Counted from the first letter of the stretch, positions 8,458 to 17,541 are shown. The stretch is 64,000 bases of DNA from JBEIGE01 sp040382055 (GCA_040382055.1 JBEIGE010000010.1:1-64000); one strand, 5' to 3'. A program made the numbers and translations. Notes: generated from the sequence alone by a model not told the origin.

Positions 8458-9474
8458 ATGAAACTCAACCAACAGATTGTTCTCGACAGCCGCCCCCAGG
8501 GTGAAGTCAACCCAGGCAATTTCAAGCTGATCAGCACACCCATTGACGCGTTGCAGGATGGCCAAGTGCTGGTGCTTCACCATTACCTGAGTCTGGACCC
8601 CTACATGCGCGGACGCATGGATGAAACCAAAAGTTATGCACAACCCCAGCCGCTGGGTCAGGTCATGATTGGCGGAACAGTGGGCGAGGTGGTGGAGAGC
8701 CGCCATCCCAAGTTTGCAGTCGGAAATAAGGTGGTGGGCATGGGGGGCTGGCAGGAGTACAGCGTGGTTGATGCCAATCAGTTCGGGGCCTTGCGCACGG
8801 TAGACACCACGCACGTCCCCCTCAGCCACTATTTGGGCGCGGTGGGGATGCCGGGAGTCACCGCTTGGTACGGTCTGGTCAAGATCATTGAACCCAAGGC
8901 GGGCGAGACGGTCACGGTGAGTGCAGCCACTGGAGCCGTTGGCAGCGCTTATGGCGCACTGGCCAAGGCCCGCGGCTGCCGCGTGGTGGGCATTGCCGGC
9001 GGCCCTGACAAATGCAGGTATGCGGTTGAAGAGCTGGGTTTTGACGCCTGCATAGACTACCGCGAGCACAATGACCTCAAAATGCTCTCCAAGGCTCTCA
9101 AGGAAGCCTGTCCGAACGGGATAGATGGCCATTTTGAAAATGTCGGCGGCATGGTGCTTGATGCGGTCATGCTGCGTATGAACGACTTCGGACGAATTGC
9201 GGTGTGCGGCATGATTGCCGGCTACGATGGCGCGCCTGTGCCCATGACTTACCCCATGCTGATTCTTAAAAGCCGCCTGAAAGTACAGGGTTTTATTGTC
9301 AGCGAGCACATGGAGATCTGGCCTCAAGCGCTCACGGAGCTTGGCACGCTGGTCGGTACAGGCAAGTTGCGCCCCAGAGAATCGGTGGCCCAAGGTATCG
9401 CATCCGCTCCGGAAGCTTTCATGGGCTTGCTCAAAGGCAAGAACTTTGGCAAGCAATTGGTCAAGCTGGTTTGA
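8458..9474 (+). CDS. NADP-dependent MDR oxidoreductase (YncB/CurA, leukotriene B4 dehydrogenase-like)
   Basis: This 338-residue medium-chain reductase lacks the structural and catalytic zinc ligands, as expected of the alkenal/one reductase branch. Telling segments are LSLDPYMRGRMDE near 44-55, GMPGVTAWYGL near 129, the nucleotide loop SAATGAVGSAYGALAK near 155-170 and NVGGMVLDAVM near 232. Relatives reduce the carbon-carbon double bond of alpha,beta-unsaturated ketones and aldehydes with NADPH. Beside a beta-oxidation cluster it could handle enone intermediates or detoxify alkenals. It is 59 bases after the thioesterase and on the same strand. Confidence 0.88.
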   Translation: MKLNQQIVLDSRPQGEVNPGNFKLISTPIDALQDGQVLVLHHYLSLDPYMRGRMDETKSYAQPQPLGQVMIGGTVGEVVESRHPKFAVGNKVVGMGGWQEYSVVDANQFGALRTVDTTHVPLSHYLGAVGMPGVTAWYGLVKIIEPKAGETVTVSAATGAVGSAYGALAKARGCRVVGIAGGPDKCRYAVEELGFDACIDYREHNDLKMLSKALKEACPNGIDGHFENVGGMVLDAVMLRMNDFGRIAVCGMIAGYDGAPVPMTYPMLILKSRLKVQGFIVSEHMEIWPQALTELGTLVGTGKLRPRESVAQGIASAPEAFMGLLKGKNFGKQLVKLV

Positions 9475-9508
9475 CTCAAGTACAGATCAAAGAACCTCTT
9501 TACTCACC

Positions 9509-10423
9509 ATGATTACTGATTTCAAAGGCAAAACTGCCGTCATCACCGGTGCTGGCTCCGGCTTTGGCCTTGAGGTGGCACGCATTGCGGCGCGAGAGGG
9601 CATGAACCTGGTTCTGGCGGACATCCAGGCAGACGCCCTCGATAGCGTGGTTTCAGAGCTGCAATCTTCGGGCGCAGCCGTTCTGGGCCAAAGAACCGAT
9701 GTGTCCAAGGCCGCAGAAGTTGAGTCTTTGGGGCAGGCAACGCTGGCGCGTTTTGGTGCACCGCACTTTGTCTTCAACAACGCAGGTGTTGCTGCTGGTG
9801 GCTTGATCTGGGAAAGTACCGAGCAGGACTGGGCATGGGTGCTGGGTGTGAACCTGATGGGCGTGGTGCATGGCGTGCGGGTTTTTACCCCCATGATGCT
9901 GAATGCGGCAAAGCTTGACCCTGCTTACCGGGGCCATATGGTCAACACCGCCAGCATGGCCGGGCTGGTCAATCCGCCCAATATGGGTGCGTATAACGTC
10001 AGCAAGCATGCCGTAGTTTCCTTAAGCGAGACCTTGTACCAGGATCTGGCGCTGGTCACGGACCAGATCAGTGCCAGCGTGCTATGCCCCTACTTTGTCC
10101 CCACGGGCATTAGCAAAAGCGAACGCAACCGCCCGCAAAACCTCTTGGCCGAGAGTGCTCAACCGACACCCAGCCAGTTGATCGGGCGTGCCATGAGTGA
10201 CAAAGCCGTGGGCTCCGGCAAAGTCACTGCAGCCCAGGTGGCACAGATGGTGTTTGACGCCATCACTGAGCGGCGTTTCTACATCTACAGCCATCCCAAA
10301 GCCCTCGGCGCTGTTCAAACGCGTCTGGAAGATGTCGTACAAGGCCGCAACCCGACTGACCCCTTCGCATACAAACCAGAAATTGGCGTTGAGCTCAAGC
10401 GCGCTTTACGCGCTGCTATTTAA
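9509..10423 (+). CDS. SDR-family oxidoreductase with repeat-derived C-terminus
   Basis: This classical SDR of about 304 residues has GAGSGFG near 12-18, NNAGVAAGG, and Y162/K166 in AYNVSKHA. The frame stays open further upstream, but the ATG followed by ITDFKGKTAVITGAG gives the normal family start. The upstream part is out of register with the end of the preceding reductase. An extended C-terminal tail (YIYSHPKALGAVQTRLED) is common in the group with NAD and broad alcohol or ketone substrates. The last residues and stop lie inside a copy of the GCTAY repeat at 10415, so the C-terminus has probably been remodelled by that element. Confidence 0.87.
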   Translation: MITDFKGKTAVITGAGSGFGLEVARIAAREGMNLVLADIQADALDSVVSELQSSGAAVLGQRTDVSKAAEVESLGQATLARFGAPHFVFNNAGVAAGGLIWESTEQDWAWVLGVNLMGVVHGVRVFTPMMLNAAKLDPAYRGHMVNTASMAGLVNPPNMGAYNVSKHAVVSLSETLYQDLALVTDQISASVLCPYFVPTGISKSERNRPQNLLAESAQPTPSQLIGRAMSDKAVGSGKVTAAQVAQMVFDAITERRFYIYSHPKALGAVQTRLEDVVQGRNPTDPFAYKPEIGVELKRALRAAI

Positions 10424-10459
10424 GCGGCTTGCAAAAGTGATCAAGGGGATGATTTTGGC
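10415..10459 (+). repeat. GCTAY-type short repeat, copy overlapping an SDR stop codon
   Basis: This copy begins GCTATTTAAG, continues through GGCTTGC and ends TCAAGGGGATGATTTTGGC. The ordered pieces GCTATT, GCTTGC, CAAGGG and TGATTTTGGC match the layout I remember for a repeat scattered through Comamonadaceae genomes. The TAA at 10421-10423 inside it terminates the SDR gene. The comparison is from memory and should be verified by search. Confidence 0.5.
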
Positions 10460-10489
10460 GACCAACCACTGCTACAGCCTGGGAGCAGC

Positions 10490-11332
10490 ATGACCCCGCT
10501 GTTGGGTTGCGACACCCACGTGCATGTGTTTGGTCCGCAAGAAGCCTACCCCATGCGGCCCGACAGGCACTACACACCACCCCCGGCGTCGCCGCAGGAT
10601 TTGCAGGCGCACTTGCAGGGTCAAGGCTTGGGCCGGGTGGTACTCGTACAAGCCAGTGTGTATGGGTTCGACAACGCGTGTTTACTCGACGGGCTCGATC
10701 GCTTGAAAGGCACGGCTCGCGGCGTTGTGGTGATTAACGAGGAGACTACTCAGGCAGAGCTGCAAGCCATGCACAACCGTGGCGTTCGCGGTGTGCGTAT
10801 CAACCAGGAGAGTGTTGCCGCGTGTGACGCCACACGCCTTGAGCAGGCCCTGCGTATCCATGCTGCGCAAGTGGCACATCTGGGCTGGCATCTTCAGGTC
10901 TATGCGCAAACCGCGGTGATTGCAGCCTGCGCTCCGATGATCCGCCAGCTCGGCCTGCCCGTAGTGCTGGACCACTTTGCGCTTTGGCGTGACCCGTCGT
11001 TCACCAGCCCGGATGCACTGACCGTTCTAGGCTTGCTGCAAGACGGTGTGGTCTATATCAAGCTCTCTGGCAGCTACCGCGTGCCCTTGCAGACGCCTCA
11101 AGAGCTGTGCACCGTGGCCCACCGCCTGGTGGCTACGCGTGCTGACCGGATTTTGTGGGCAAGCGACTGGCCACACACCAACCGAATACCCGATCTCAAG
11201 CCGACTCAGGTAACACCCTACCGCCTCATTGCGCCCGCGACTTTGCGCAGTGAGCGAGATGCATGGCTGGTGAACTTGGCCGTTCAACAGCAGGTGTTGG
11301 TAGACAACCCTGCGCGGCTGTCCGGCTTTTAA
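10490..11332 (+). CDS. Amidohydrolase family 2 protein (2-pyrone-4,6-dicarboxylate lactonase-like)
   Basis: This 280-residue protein is a TIM-barrel metal-dependent hydrolase of the Amidohydro_2 superfamily. Residues 8-12 read DTHVH, the metal-binding HxH on strand 1. HLQVYA near 144, LDHFALW near 163 and ASDWPHTNR near 228 give the further metal and catalytic His/Asp positions. The closest functional type I recognise is the lactonase of 2-pyrone-4,6-dicarboxylate, which opens cyclic dicarboxylates, but the group also holds decarboxylases and other lactonases. It follows the second SDR by 66 bases, so it may close the catabolic cluster. Confidence 0.82.
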   Translation: MTPLLGCDTHVHVFGPQEAYPMRPDRHYTPPPASPQDLQAHLQGQGLGRVVLVQASVYGFDNACLLDGLDRLKGTARGVVVINEETTQAELQAMHNRGVRGVRINQESVAACDATRLEQALRIHAAQVAHLGWHLQVYAQTAVIAACAPMIRQLGLPVVLDHFALWRDPSFTSPDALTVLGLLQDGVVYIKLSGSYRVPLQTPQELCTVAHRLVATRADRILWASDWPHTNRIPDLKPTQVTPYRLIAPATLRSERDAWLVNLAVQQQVLVDNPARLSGF

Positions 11333-11350
11333 TGGAATCAACCCGACGTG

Positions 11351-11845
11351 ATGAAACGGTTTTATCGACGTGGATTTTTAACTGGACTGTTGGTCTTTTT
11401 CGTCTTTTTCTCGTCCAGCATTTTTTGCGTGGGTATGGTCACACCCGCGTTTGCCTCAGAGGTTAGCCCTGCCACACCGACCACACTCAAAGGTGTCAAG
11501 GTCGTTACGGCCCTTGAGGCGAAACAACTGATCGATGGTGGCGCAGTGGCGTTTGACTCGCGCCTTGAGGCTCAATTCAAACAAAAAACCATTTCGGGGG
11601 CGAAAAACCTGCCGTACCGGGATAACAGCGGCCCCGTGGTCGATTTCGATTTCATTGCGGACCGGTTTAATTTCAGCAGGCTGCCTGCTGATAAAACCAC
11701 AAGCCTCGTTTTTTTCTGTGAATCCGAGAACTGCTGGAGCGCCTACAAGGCCGCCCATTTGACTTTCAAGGCTGGTTATTCCCGGGTGCACTGGTTGCGT
11801 GGCGGCATGGTTGAATGGGCTCGGGCTGGCTACGCCATTCCATAA
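11351..11845 (+). CDS. Exported rhodanese-like protein with CxxxxCW loop
   Basis: The protein has about 164 residues. Its N-terminus is basic (MKRFYRRGF), then comes a hydrophobic stretch LTGLLVFFVFFSSSIFCVG and a likely signal peptidase site after AFA, which points to the periplasm. One rhodanese domain follows, with the active loop CESENCW at about C123-C128 followed by SAYKAA, and WLRGGMVEW near the end. The second Cys plus Trp resembles the CxxCW-type rhodaneses found with periplasmic redox systems. A GTG one codon upstream is an alternative start. Sulfur transfer or thiol redox chemistry is likely, but the partner is unknown. Confidence 0.82.
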   Translation: MKRFYRRGFLTGLLVFFVFFSSSIFCVGMVTPAFASEVSPATPTTLKGVKVVTALEAKQLIDGGAVAFDSRLEAQFKQKTISGAKNLPYRDNSGPVVDFDFIADRFNFSRLPADKTTSLVFFCESENCWSAYKAAHLTFKAGYSRVHWLRGGMVEWARAGYAIP

Positions 11846-11861
11846 TTTTTAAACAACACCA

Positions 11862-14303
11862 ATGCAAGAACTGATAGATCAAATCGCCAAAGAGCTCAAA
11901 GCCCAGCCGCGTCAGGTGCTGGCTGCTGTAGATCTGCTCGACGGTGGCGCAACCGTCCCCTTTATTGCCCGCTACCGAAAAGAAGTGACCGGTGGACTGG
12001 ATGATGTGCAACTGCGCGAGCTGGAGTACCGCCTGGGTTATCTGCGCGAACTGCAAGACCGACGTAAAGTGGTGCTGCAAGCCATTGAGGAGCAAGGCAA
12101 GCTCACAGCAGTGCTCAAGGCCGCCATTGCGCAGGCCGCGACCAAACAAGACCTGGAAGACATTTACCTCCCGTTCAAGCTCAAGCGCCGCACCAAAGGT
12201 CAGTTGGCCCGCGAAGCCGGGCTGGAACCATTGGCCGATGCGCTCTTTAGCGACCCCACGCGAGTGCCGGCAGATGAGGCGCTGGCTTATGTGCTGCCAC
12301 TCAAACCAGTCGCAGAAGGCGAAGACAAGCAGCCTGATTTTTCTACCGTTGCTGCGGTGCTTGATGGCGTTCGCGACTTGCTCAGCGAACGCTGGGCGCA
12401 AGACCCGGTGCTGGTACAAGACCTGCGGGAATGGACGTGGGCCGAAGGCTTGTTACAAAGCAGCTTGATGGCGGGCAAGGATGAAACCAACGCCGAAATT
12501 GCCAAGTTCCGCGATTATTTTGAGTATGACGAACCGATCAGCCGTGTTCCCTCTCACCGGGCGCTGGCGGTTTTTCGCGGCAGGGCACTAGAAATTCTTG
12601 ACGTCAAGCTGGTATTTCCTCAATCAAATGAGTCTCTATCCCTTACTGCAAAAGAAAAGTCTGCTACTAAAGCAATAGCGCCAGCCGTATCTTTGGCAGA
12701 AGCCCGCCTGGCGCTGCGCCTGGGCTGGACCCACCAGGGCAGGGCAGGCGATGACCTGATTCGCAAGTGTGTCAGCTGGACCTGGAAGGTAAAATTGAGC
12801 TTGTCCACCGAACGCGATTTGTTCACCCGCCTCAAAGAGGCTTCCGAAAAAGTGGCGATCAAGGTGTTTGCCGACAATCTGCGTGATCTGTTACTGGCCG
12901 CGCCGGCCGGGCCGCGGGTGGTGATGGGGCTGGACCCGGGTATACGCACGGGCGTCAAGGTAGCGGTGGTCGATGCCACCGGCAAACTGGTGGAAACTGC
13001 CACCGTGTTTCCGCATGAACCACGTTGTGACTGGGAGGGTTCCCTCTTCAAGCTTGAAAAACTGTGTGCCCAGCATGGCGTTAATCTGATTGCCATTGGC
13101 AATGGCACGGCGAGCCGGGAGACCGACAAATTGGCCGCAGAACTGATCAAACGGCTTGCCAAAACTTCAGTCAGGCCTATCGACAAGGTGGTGGTGAGTG
13201 AAGCGGGTGCGTCGGTGTACAGCGCCAGCGAATTTGCCTCCCAGGAGATGCCCGATGTTGACGTTAGCCTGCGTGGCGCGGCCAGCATTGCCAGACGGCT
13301 ACAGGACCCGCTGGCCGAACTGGTGAAGATAGACCCCAAATCCATAGGTGTGGGCCAGTACCAGCACGATGTGAACCAGAGCGACCTGGCGCGCACCCTG
13401 AACGCCGTGGTGGAAGACTGCGTGAACTCGGTGGGTGTTGACCTCAATACCGCCAGCGTGCCTTTGCTGTCACGCGTGTCCGGTCTAAGCCCGTCTGTGG
13501 CGCAGGCTGTGGTTCGCTGGCGTGATGCCAACGGTGCCTTTGCCAACCGGAACCAGTTGCTTGAAGTCACCGGTCTGGGTGCCAAAACCTTTGAGCAAAG
13601 TGCTGGTTTTCTGCGCATCCGTGGGGGTGATAACCCCTTGGACATGACCGGCGTTCACCCGGAAACCTATCCGGTGGTGCAAAGCCTGATTCAAACCACC
13701 GGCAAGCCGATTACCGAGCTGATGGGCCGCGCCGACATGCTCAAAACCCTGCGTCCCGAGCTGCTGGCCACGGCCGGCTTTGGCGTGGTTACCGTCAAAG
13801 ACATCCTGGTCGAGCTGGAAAAACCCGGTCGCGACCCACGACCGGATTTCAGGGTGGCCAAACTCAATGACAGTGTTCAGGACATCAAGGATTTGACATC
13901 AGGCCTGGTGCTTGAAGGCACCGTCAGCAATGTGACCGCATTTGGCGCATTTGTAGACCTGGGCGTACACCAGGATGGCCTGGTGCATGTGAGCCAGTTG
14001 TCGCACAGCTTTGTCACCGATGCACGTGAGGTGGTTAAAACTGGCGATATTGTGAAGGTGCAGGTGCTCGAGGTGGACGTCCAGCGCAAGCGCATCAGCC
14101 TGACCATGAAGCTGGGAACGGCATCACGCCTAGGAACTGAGCGCGGCGAACAAGCCCCGGGCCTTAACCGCTTCGAGGCGTTTGCAGCTGGGCCACGTCA
14201 GCGACATGGGGGCGACCGGGCGGGCGGTGATCGTGCAGTTAACAATGCGCGCGAATCAGCCCCCAATGCCATGGCCTCGGCCTTTGCCAAGCTCAAGCGC
14301 TGA
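11862..14303 (+). CDS. tex: Tex-family S1 RNA-binding transcription factor
   Basis: Tex is a conserved nucleic-acid-binding protein that influences transcription and gene expression. The 813 residues show the expected order: helical N-terminal part starting LIDQIAKELKAQPRQV, a YqgF/RNase H-like domain from VMGLDPGIRTGVKVAVV (about 350), helix-hairpin-helix repeats (VGVDLNTAS to GLGAKTFEQSAGF, about 523-585) and a C-terminal S1 domain (EGTVSNVTAFGAFVDLG, about 680-750) with a low-complexity Gly/Arg tail. A lineage-specific insertion SNESLSLTAKEKSATKA near residues 253-270 coincides with a copy of the short GCTAY repeat and appears to be tolerated between domains. Confidence 0.95.
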   Translation: MQELIDQIAKELKAQPRQVLAAVDLLDGGATVPFIARYRKEVTGGLDDVQLRELEYRLGYLRELQDRRKVVLQAIEEQGKLTAVLKAAIAQAATKQDLEDIYLPFKLKRRTKGQLAREAGLEPLADALFSDPTRVPADEALAYVLPLKPVAEGEDKQPDFSTVAAVLDGVRDLLSERWAQDPVLVQDLREWTWAEGLLQSSLMAGKDETNAEIAKFRDYFEYDEPISRVPSHRALAVFRGRALEILDVKLVFPQSNESLSLTAKEKSATKAIAPAVSLAEARLALRLGWTHQGRAGDDLIRKCVSWTWKVKLSLSTERDLFTRLKEASEKVAIKVFADNLRDLLLAAPAGPRVVMGLDPGIRTGVKVAVVDATGKLVETATVFPHEPRCDWEGSLFKLEKLCAQHGVNLIAIGNGTASRETDKLAAELIKRLAKTSVRPIDKVVVSEAGASVYSASEFASQEMPDVDVSLRGAASIARRLQDPLAELVKIDPKSIGVGQYQHDVNQSDLARTLNAVVEDCVNSVGVDLNTASVPLLSRVSGLSPSVAQAVVRWRDANGAFANRNQLLEVTGLGAKTFEQSAGFLRIRGGDNPLDMTGVHPETYPVVQSLIQTTGKPITELMGRADMLKTLRPELLATAGFGVVTVKDILVELEKPGRDPRPDFRVAKLNDSVQDIKDLTSGLVLEGTVSNVTAFGAFVDLGVHQDGLVHVSQLSHSFVTDAREVVKTGDIVKVQVLEVDVQRKRISLTMKLGTASRLGTERGEQAPGLNRFEAFAAGPRQRHGGDRAGGDRAVNNARESAPNAMASAFAKLKR
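12620..12679 (-). repeat. GCTAY-type short repeat inserted in frame in tex
   Basis: On the + strand the copy ends GCTACTAAAGCAATAGC at 12663-12679. This shares 13 of 17 bases with GCTACTTTTTCAATAGC inside ygfZ at 20063-20079. The stretch is A/T-rich compared with the rest of tex and codes a Ser/Lys/Ala-rich peptide without counterpart in the Tex family as I know it. It keeps the frame open. Confidence 0.5.
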
Positions 14304-14321
14304 ATTCATGAGGCTTGCCGC

Positions 14322-15128
14322 ATGCAACTGAGCAATTTGCTTCAAGCCAACATTGTGCTGCCCAGCATTCCCAAAGTTATAGCCTTGCTGTTGCATGAGC
14401 TGGAGCAGCCTGAGCCGGATCTCAAAACGATCACGCAACTCATCAGAACTGACCCCGCACTCACCGCGCGGCTGCTGCAGACGGCCAACGCCAGTTTTTT
14501 CAAACTCACGGGCAAGGTCAACAGTGCCTCTGAAGCACTGGCCATTTTGGGGCTGTCTCATATCCATGCCATGGCAGCACAAGCGGCCAGCACCACATCC
14601 CTGAAGTCCTTGAATGGTCTTGATTTGCTTCAGTTCTGGGACTACAGCCTCAATGTGGCCAAGCTGGCGCGTTCACTGGCCGGTGTGGTCAGACAAAACC
14701 AGGGCGCAGCATTTACCTGCGGTATGGTGCATGCCATGGGTGAGTTGGTGATGCACCTGGCCATGCCGCAAGACATGGCCAAACTGAACCAGCAGCTTGC
14801 CCCGCTTGACCTCAAGCGCGCGGATATTGAAATCAAGGCCTTTGCTTACTGTTACGCCCAGGTTGGGGCAGCTTATGCCCGCCGCTGGCTATTTCCGCAA
14901 ATGATTGTCGATGCGCTTGAACACCAGCACGCGCCGTTTGAGAACGATGTCTATGAGCCCCTGGCCGGCGTGATCCATCTCGCGAGTTGGCGTGTCCGTG
15001 CCCGGCAAGCCAAGCTGAACGACCAGGCCCTGGCCGTGACATTTCCCGGTGCTGTAGGCGAAGCCCTGGGGCTGGACATTGACATGGTGTTGCAGCAAGA
15101 CCCATTTAACTGGGCTACTCGAACATGA
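14322..15128 (+). CDS. HDOD domain protein
   Basis: The 268 residues begin directly with an HDOD fold: LPSIPKVIALLLHELEQPEPDL, then ITQLIRTDPALTARLLQTANASFF near 38-61, which is the family hallmark. AFTCGMVHAMGELV near 129 replaces the metal-binding HD pair. HDOD proteins lack HD hydrolase chemistry and act as scaffolds in signalling, often in motility, competence or cyclic-di-GMP networks. There is no attached receiver, EAL or GGDEF domain here. It lies 18 bases after tex and 18 before the patatin gene, so the three could be co-transcribed. Confidence 0.88.
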   Translation: MQLSNLLQANIVLPSIPKVIALLLHELEQPEPDLKTITQLIRTDPALTARLLQTANASFFKLTGKVNSASEALAILGLSHIHAMAAQAASTTSLKSLNGLDLLQFWDYSLNVAKLARSLAGVVRQNQGAAFTCGMVHAMGELVMHLAMPQDMAKLNQQLAPLDLKRADIEIKAFAYCYAQVGAAYARRWLFPQMIVDALEHQHAPFENDVYEPLAGVIHLASWRVRARQAKLNDQALAVTFPGAVGEALGLDIDMVLQQDPFNWATRT

Positions 15129-15146
15129 AGCAAACGCACTGATCCC

Positions 15147-16322
15147 GTGAAAGCGCTTGCTATTTATGCCGGCCCGCGTGCGCTGGCACACCTGACCCAT
15201 CATGGTTTACAACCCGGCCACGTCACGACCATGGCGGCGGCTGCCGGCGGCCCCAAGGGCTTGATTCTGGGTCCGCTGGATCGCTTTGTATTTGGTCAAT
15301 GGTTGCCATCTTCGGGCCAGCCCGTGGATCTGGTGGGTGCTTCGATTGGTGCCTGGCGCATGGCCACGGCTTGCCTGAATAAGCCGGTGGCTGCCTTTGA
15401 ACGGCTGGAACACGACTACATCCACCAGCACTACGCGCTGGAGCCAGGACAGCGCAGACCAAGCCCGGATTTTGTGAGTCAGCGTTTTGGCGACAGCTTG
15501 CAGGCGTTTTATGGCGGCCGCATTGACGAGGTGCTTGGTCATCCGCGATACCGTGTGCATATCGTGACCTCACGCGGTCGCCACCTGCTCTCCCGCGAGA
15601 ATGCGCTGGCTACCCCACTGGGCTACCTGGGCGCTTTCCTGACCAACGCGGTCAGTCGCAAAGCCATGGGTCATTGGCTGGAGCGGGTGGTCTTCAGTGC
15701 ACCGCACACAGCAGCTTCAGGCCAAACACAAAGCACCGATGGCCTGATCACGCCATTGCCGTTTCTGGACAATGACTACCGTACCCGCCAGGTGCTGTTA
15801 ACGGCGGCCAACTTCATGCCCGCCTTGCAGGCCAGTTGCTCGATTCCCTTTGTTTTGAGGTCGGTCCAGCAGATTGCGGGCGCACCATCGGGTGCGTATT
15901 GGGATGGCGGGATAACCGACTACCACCTGCACCTGAACTATGCAGGCCAATCTGCTATGGATTCAGAAGCTGAAAATTCAGGCGCAGAAAGGGTGGAAAC
16001 CGTCAATCCCCTGAAAAACCTGGTGCTCTACCCCCACTTTCAGCAAAGCGTGGTGCCGGGCTGGTTGGACAAAAGCCTCAAGTCGCGGCACAAGTCAACC
16101 GACTTCCTGGACACCACGGTGCTGCTGGCGCCGCGCCCGCAATGGGTCCAGTCTTTGCCCAATGGCAAGTTGCCCGACCGTCAGGATTTCACACGCTATG
16201 GCAACGATCTGGCGGCCCGGGTGAAGGTGTGGCAGCAAGCCGTGGCCATGGCCCAGCAACTTGCAGATGAATTTGCCCAGTGGCTGAGCAAGCCCGACCT
16301 CAGTTTGGTGCAGCCCTTGTAA
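15147..16322 (+). CDS. Patatin-like phospholipase family protein
   Basis: This 391-residue serine hydrolase probably acts on phospholipids or other acyl esters. The oxyanion loop AAGGPKGL is near residue 31, the nucleophile S66 lies in GASIGAW (GxSxG form) and the catalytic Asp D253 in YWDGGITDYH, together forming the Ser-Asp dyad. The most plausible start is the GTG at 15147, since it gives the usual short strand before the GGPKG loop. A peptide of about 16 residues (AMDSEAENSGAERVET, nt 15954 onwards) sits beyond the catalytic Asp and overlaps a GCTAY repeat copy. No signal peptide is visible. Confidence 0.85.
   Translation: MKALAIYAGPRALAHLTHHGLQPGHVTTMAAAAGGPKGLILGPLDRFVFGQWLPSSGQPVDLVGASIGAWRMATACLNKPVAAFERLEHDYIHQHYALEPGQRRPSPDFVSQRFGDSLQAFYGGRIDEVLGHPRYRVHIVTSRGRHLLSRENALATPLGYLGAFLTNAVSRKAMGHWLERVVFSAPHTAASGQTQSTDGLITPLPFLDNDYRTRQVLLTAANFMPALQASCSIPFVLRSVQQIAGAPSGAYWDGGITDYHLHLNYAGQSAMDSEAENSGAERVETVNPLKNLVLYPHFQQSVVPGWLDKSLKSRHKSTDFLDTTVLLAPRPQWVQSLPNGKLPDRQDFTRYGNDLAARVKVWQQAVAMAQQLADEFAQWLSKPDLSLVQPL
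15954..16000 (+). repeat. GCTAY-type short repeat inserted in frame in the patatin gene
   Basis: It begins GCTATGGATTCAGAAGC and resembles the copy in the LD-carboxypeptidase gene on the opposite strand (GCTATGGATACTGGAGC), with 14 of 17 bases shared. It encodes an acidic loop insertion C-terminal to the catalytic Asp. Confidence 0.5.
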
Positions 16323-16360
16323 CTGCGTGAGTTGATGTACGGCTGTAGTTGAGCAAACGC

Positions 16361-17524
16361 TTACAGGGCTTGCAGCAACATCTCGCGGTAGTCATCCGGG
16401 CTTGCAATGCGCGGGTTGGTCTTGTGGCAATGGTCGGCCATCGCACCGCTAATGATGGCGTCAAACTGGGTTTCGCTCACACCCATGTTGCGCAGACCAG
16501 TAGGCAGTCCCAGGCGGGCGTTCATGTCCTTGATGGCCTCGCCCAAATCACCGGCTGAATCCAGGTTCATGGCCTGGGCCATGCGCAACAAGCGGCTCTC
16601 TTGAACGATGGAGTCGGCCTGGGCATTGAAGGTAATCACCGCCGGCAAAAACATGGCATTGAGCGTGCCGTGATGCAAGCGCGGGTCGACCCCACCCAGG
16701 CTATGGCTGAGCGAATGAACGCAGCCCAAGCCTTTTTGAAAAGCCATGGCACCCTGCATGGAAGCGCTCATGAGGTTCAGGCGGGCCTCGCGGTCATTCC
16801 CGTTGCTGGTGGCGCGCTCGATGTGGGCCCAGGCGCGCTGCAGGCCGTCCAGAGCAATCCCGTCGGCGGGCGGATTGAAGGCCGGTGCCATAAAGGTTTC
16901 CATGCAGTGGGCGATGGCATCCATGCCGGTGGCCGCGGTGAGTTGGGGCGGCAGTCCCAGTGTGAGCTCGGGGTCGCAAATGGCGGCTTTGGGAACCAGA
17001 TGCCATGAGTGGAAACCCAGCTTGCGGTGGTCATCCAGGATCAGGATGGCGCCGCGAGCGACTTCGCTCCCCGTGCCGCTGGTGGTTGGCACGGCAATGA
17101 TGGGAGCAACCCGGTCGGTAATTTTTGCTGAACCGCCTTCGATGGTGGCGTAGGTTTTCAGCGGCCCATCGTGGGTGGCTGCAATGGCAACGCCCTTGGC
17201 GCAGTCTATGGCCGAGCCGCCGCCCACAGCAATCAGGCCATCGCACTGGTGCTGGGTGTACAAGGCCGCTGCTGCCCGAACTGCTGCTTCGGTGGGGTTC
17301 GACGGTGTCTGGTCAAACACGGTCAGGGGCATGGGTTTCTGGCCGGACCGGGTGGCTTGCGTTGACAGAGCATCCAGCGCTTTTTGCAAAATGCCAGCTG
17401 CCTTGACACCGGGGTCGGTGATGATCAGGGGGCGGGTAATGCCGACCCGCTCGCACTCGGACCTGAGCAGTTGAAGGGCGCCGTAGTCAAACTGCACCTG
17501 GGTGATGTAGAAGATAAGTGACAT
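16361..17524 (-). CDS. Iron-containing alcohol dehydrogenase
   Basis: This 387-residue group III dehydrogenase interconverts alcohols and aldehydes or ketones with NAD(P). GGGSAIDCAKG near residues 101-111 is the nucleotide loop, and TSGTGSE near 147 is the second family motif. Metal ligands come from MDAIAHCMETF, LSHSLGGVDPRLHHGT and the region around. It is one of only two minus-strand genes left of the dif site and stands alone, divergent from the esterase gene (17 bases apart) and convergent with the patatin gene. The substrate cannot be stated. Confidence 0.9.
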   Translation of the reverse strand: MSLIFYITQVQFDYGALQLLRSECERVGITRPLIITDPGVKAAGILQKALDALSTQATRSGQKPMPLTVFDQTPSNPTEAAVRAAAALYTQHQCDGLIAVGGGSAIDCAKGVAIAATHDGPLKTYATIEGGSAKITDRVAPIIAVPTTSGTGSEVARGAILILDDHRKLGFHSWHLVPKAAICDPELTLGLPPQLTAATGMDAIAHCMETFMAPAFNPPADGIALDGLQRAWAHIERATSNGNDREARLNLMSASMQGAMAFQKGLGCVHSLSHSLGGVDPRLHHGTLNAMFLPAVITFNAQADSIVQESRLLRMAQAMNLDSAGDLGEAIKDMNARLGLPTGLRNMGVSETQFDAIISGAMADHCHKTNPRIASPDDYREMLLQAL

Positions 17525-17541
17525 GCAAGTAGGATATCCGA

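Noticed and set aside
9296..9508. Upstream extension of the second SDR gene
   Set aside because: It overlaps the preceding reductase gene in another frame, and the ATG at 9509 gives the normal SDR N-terminus.
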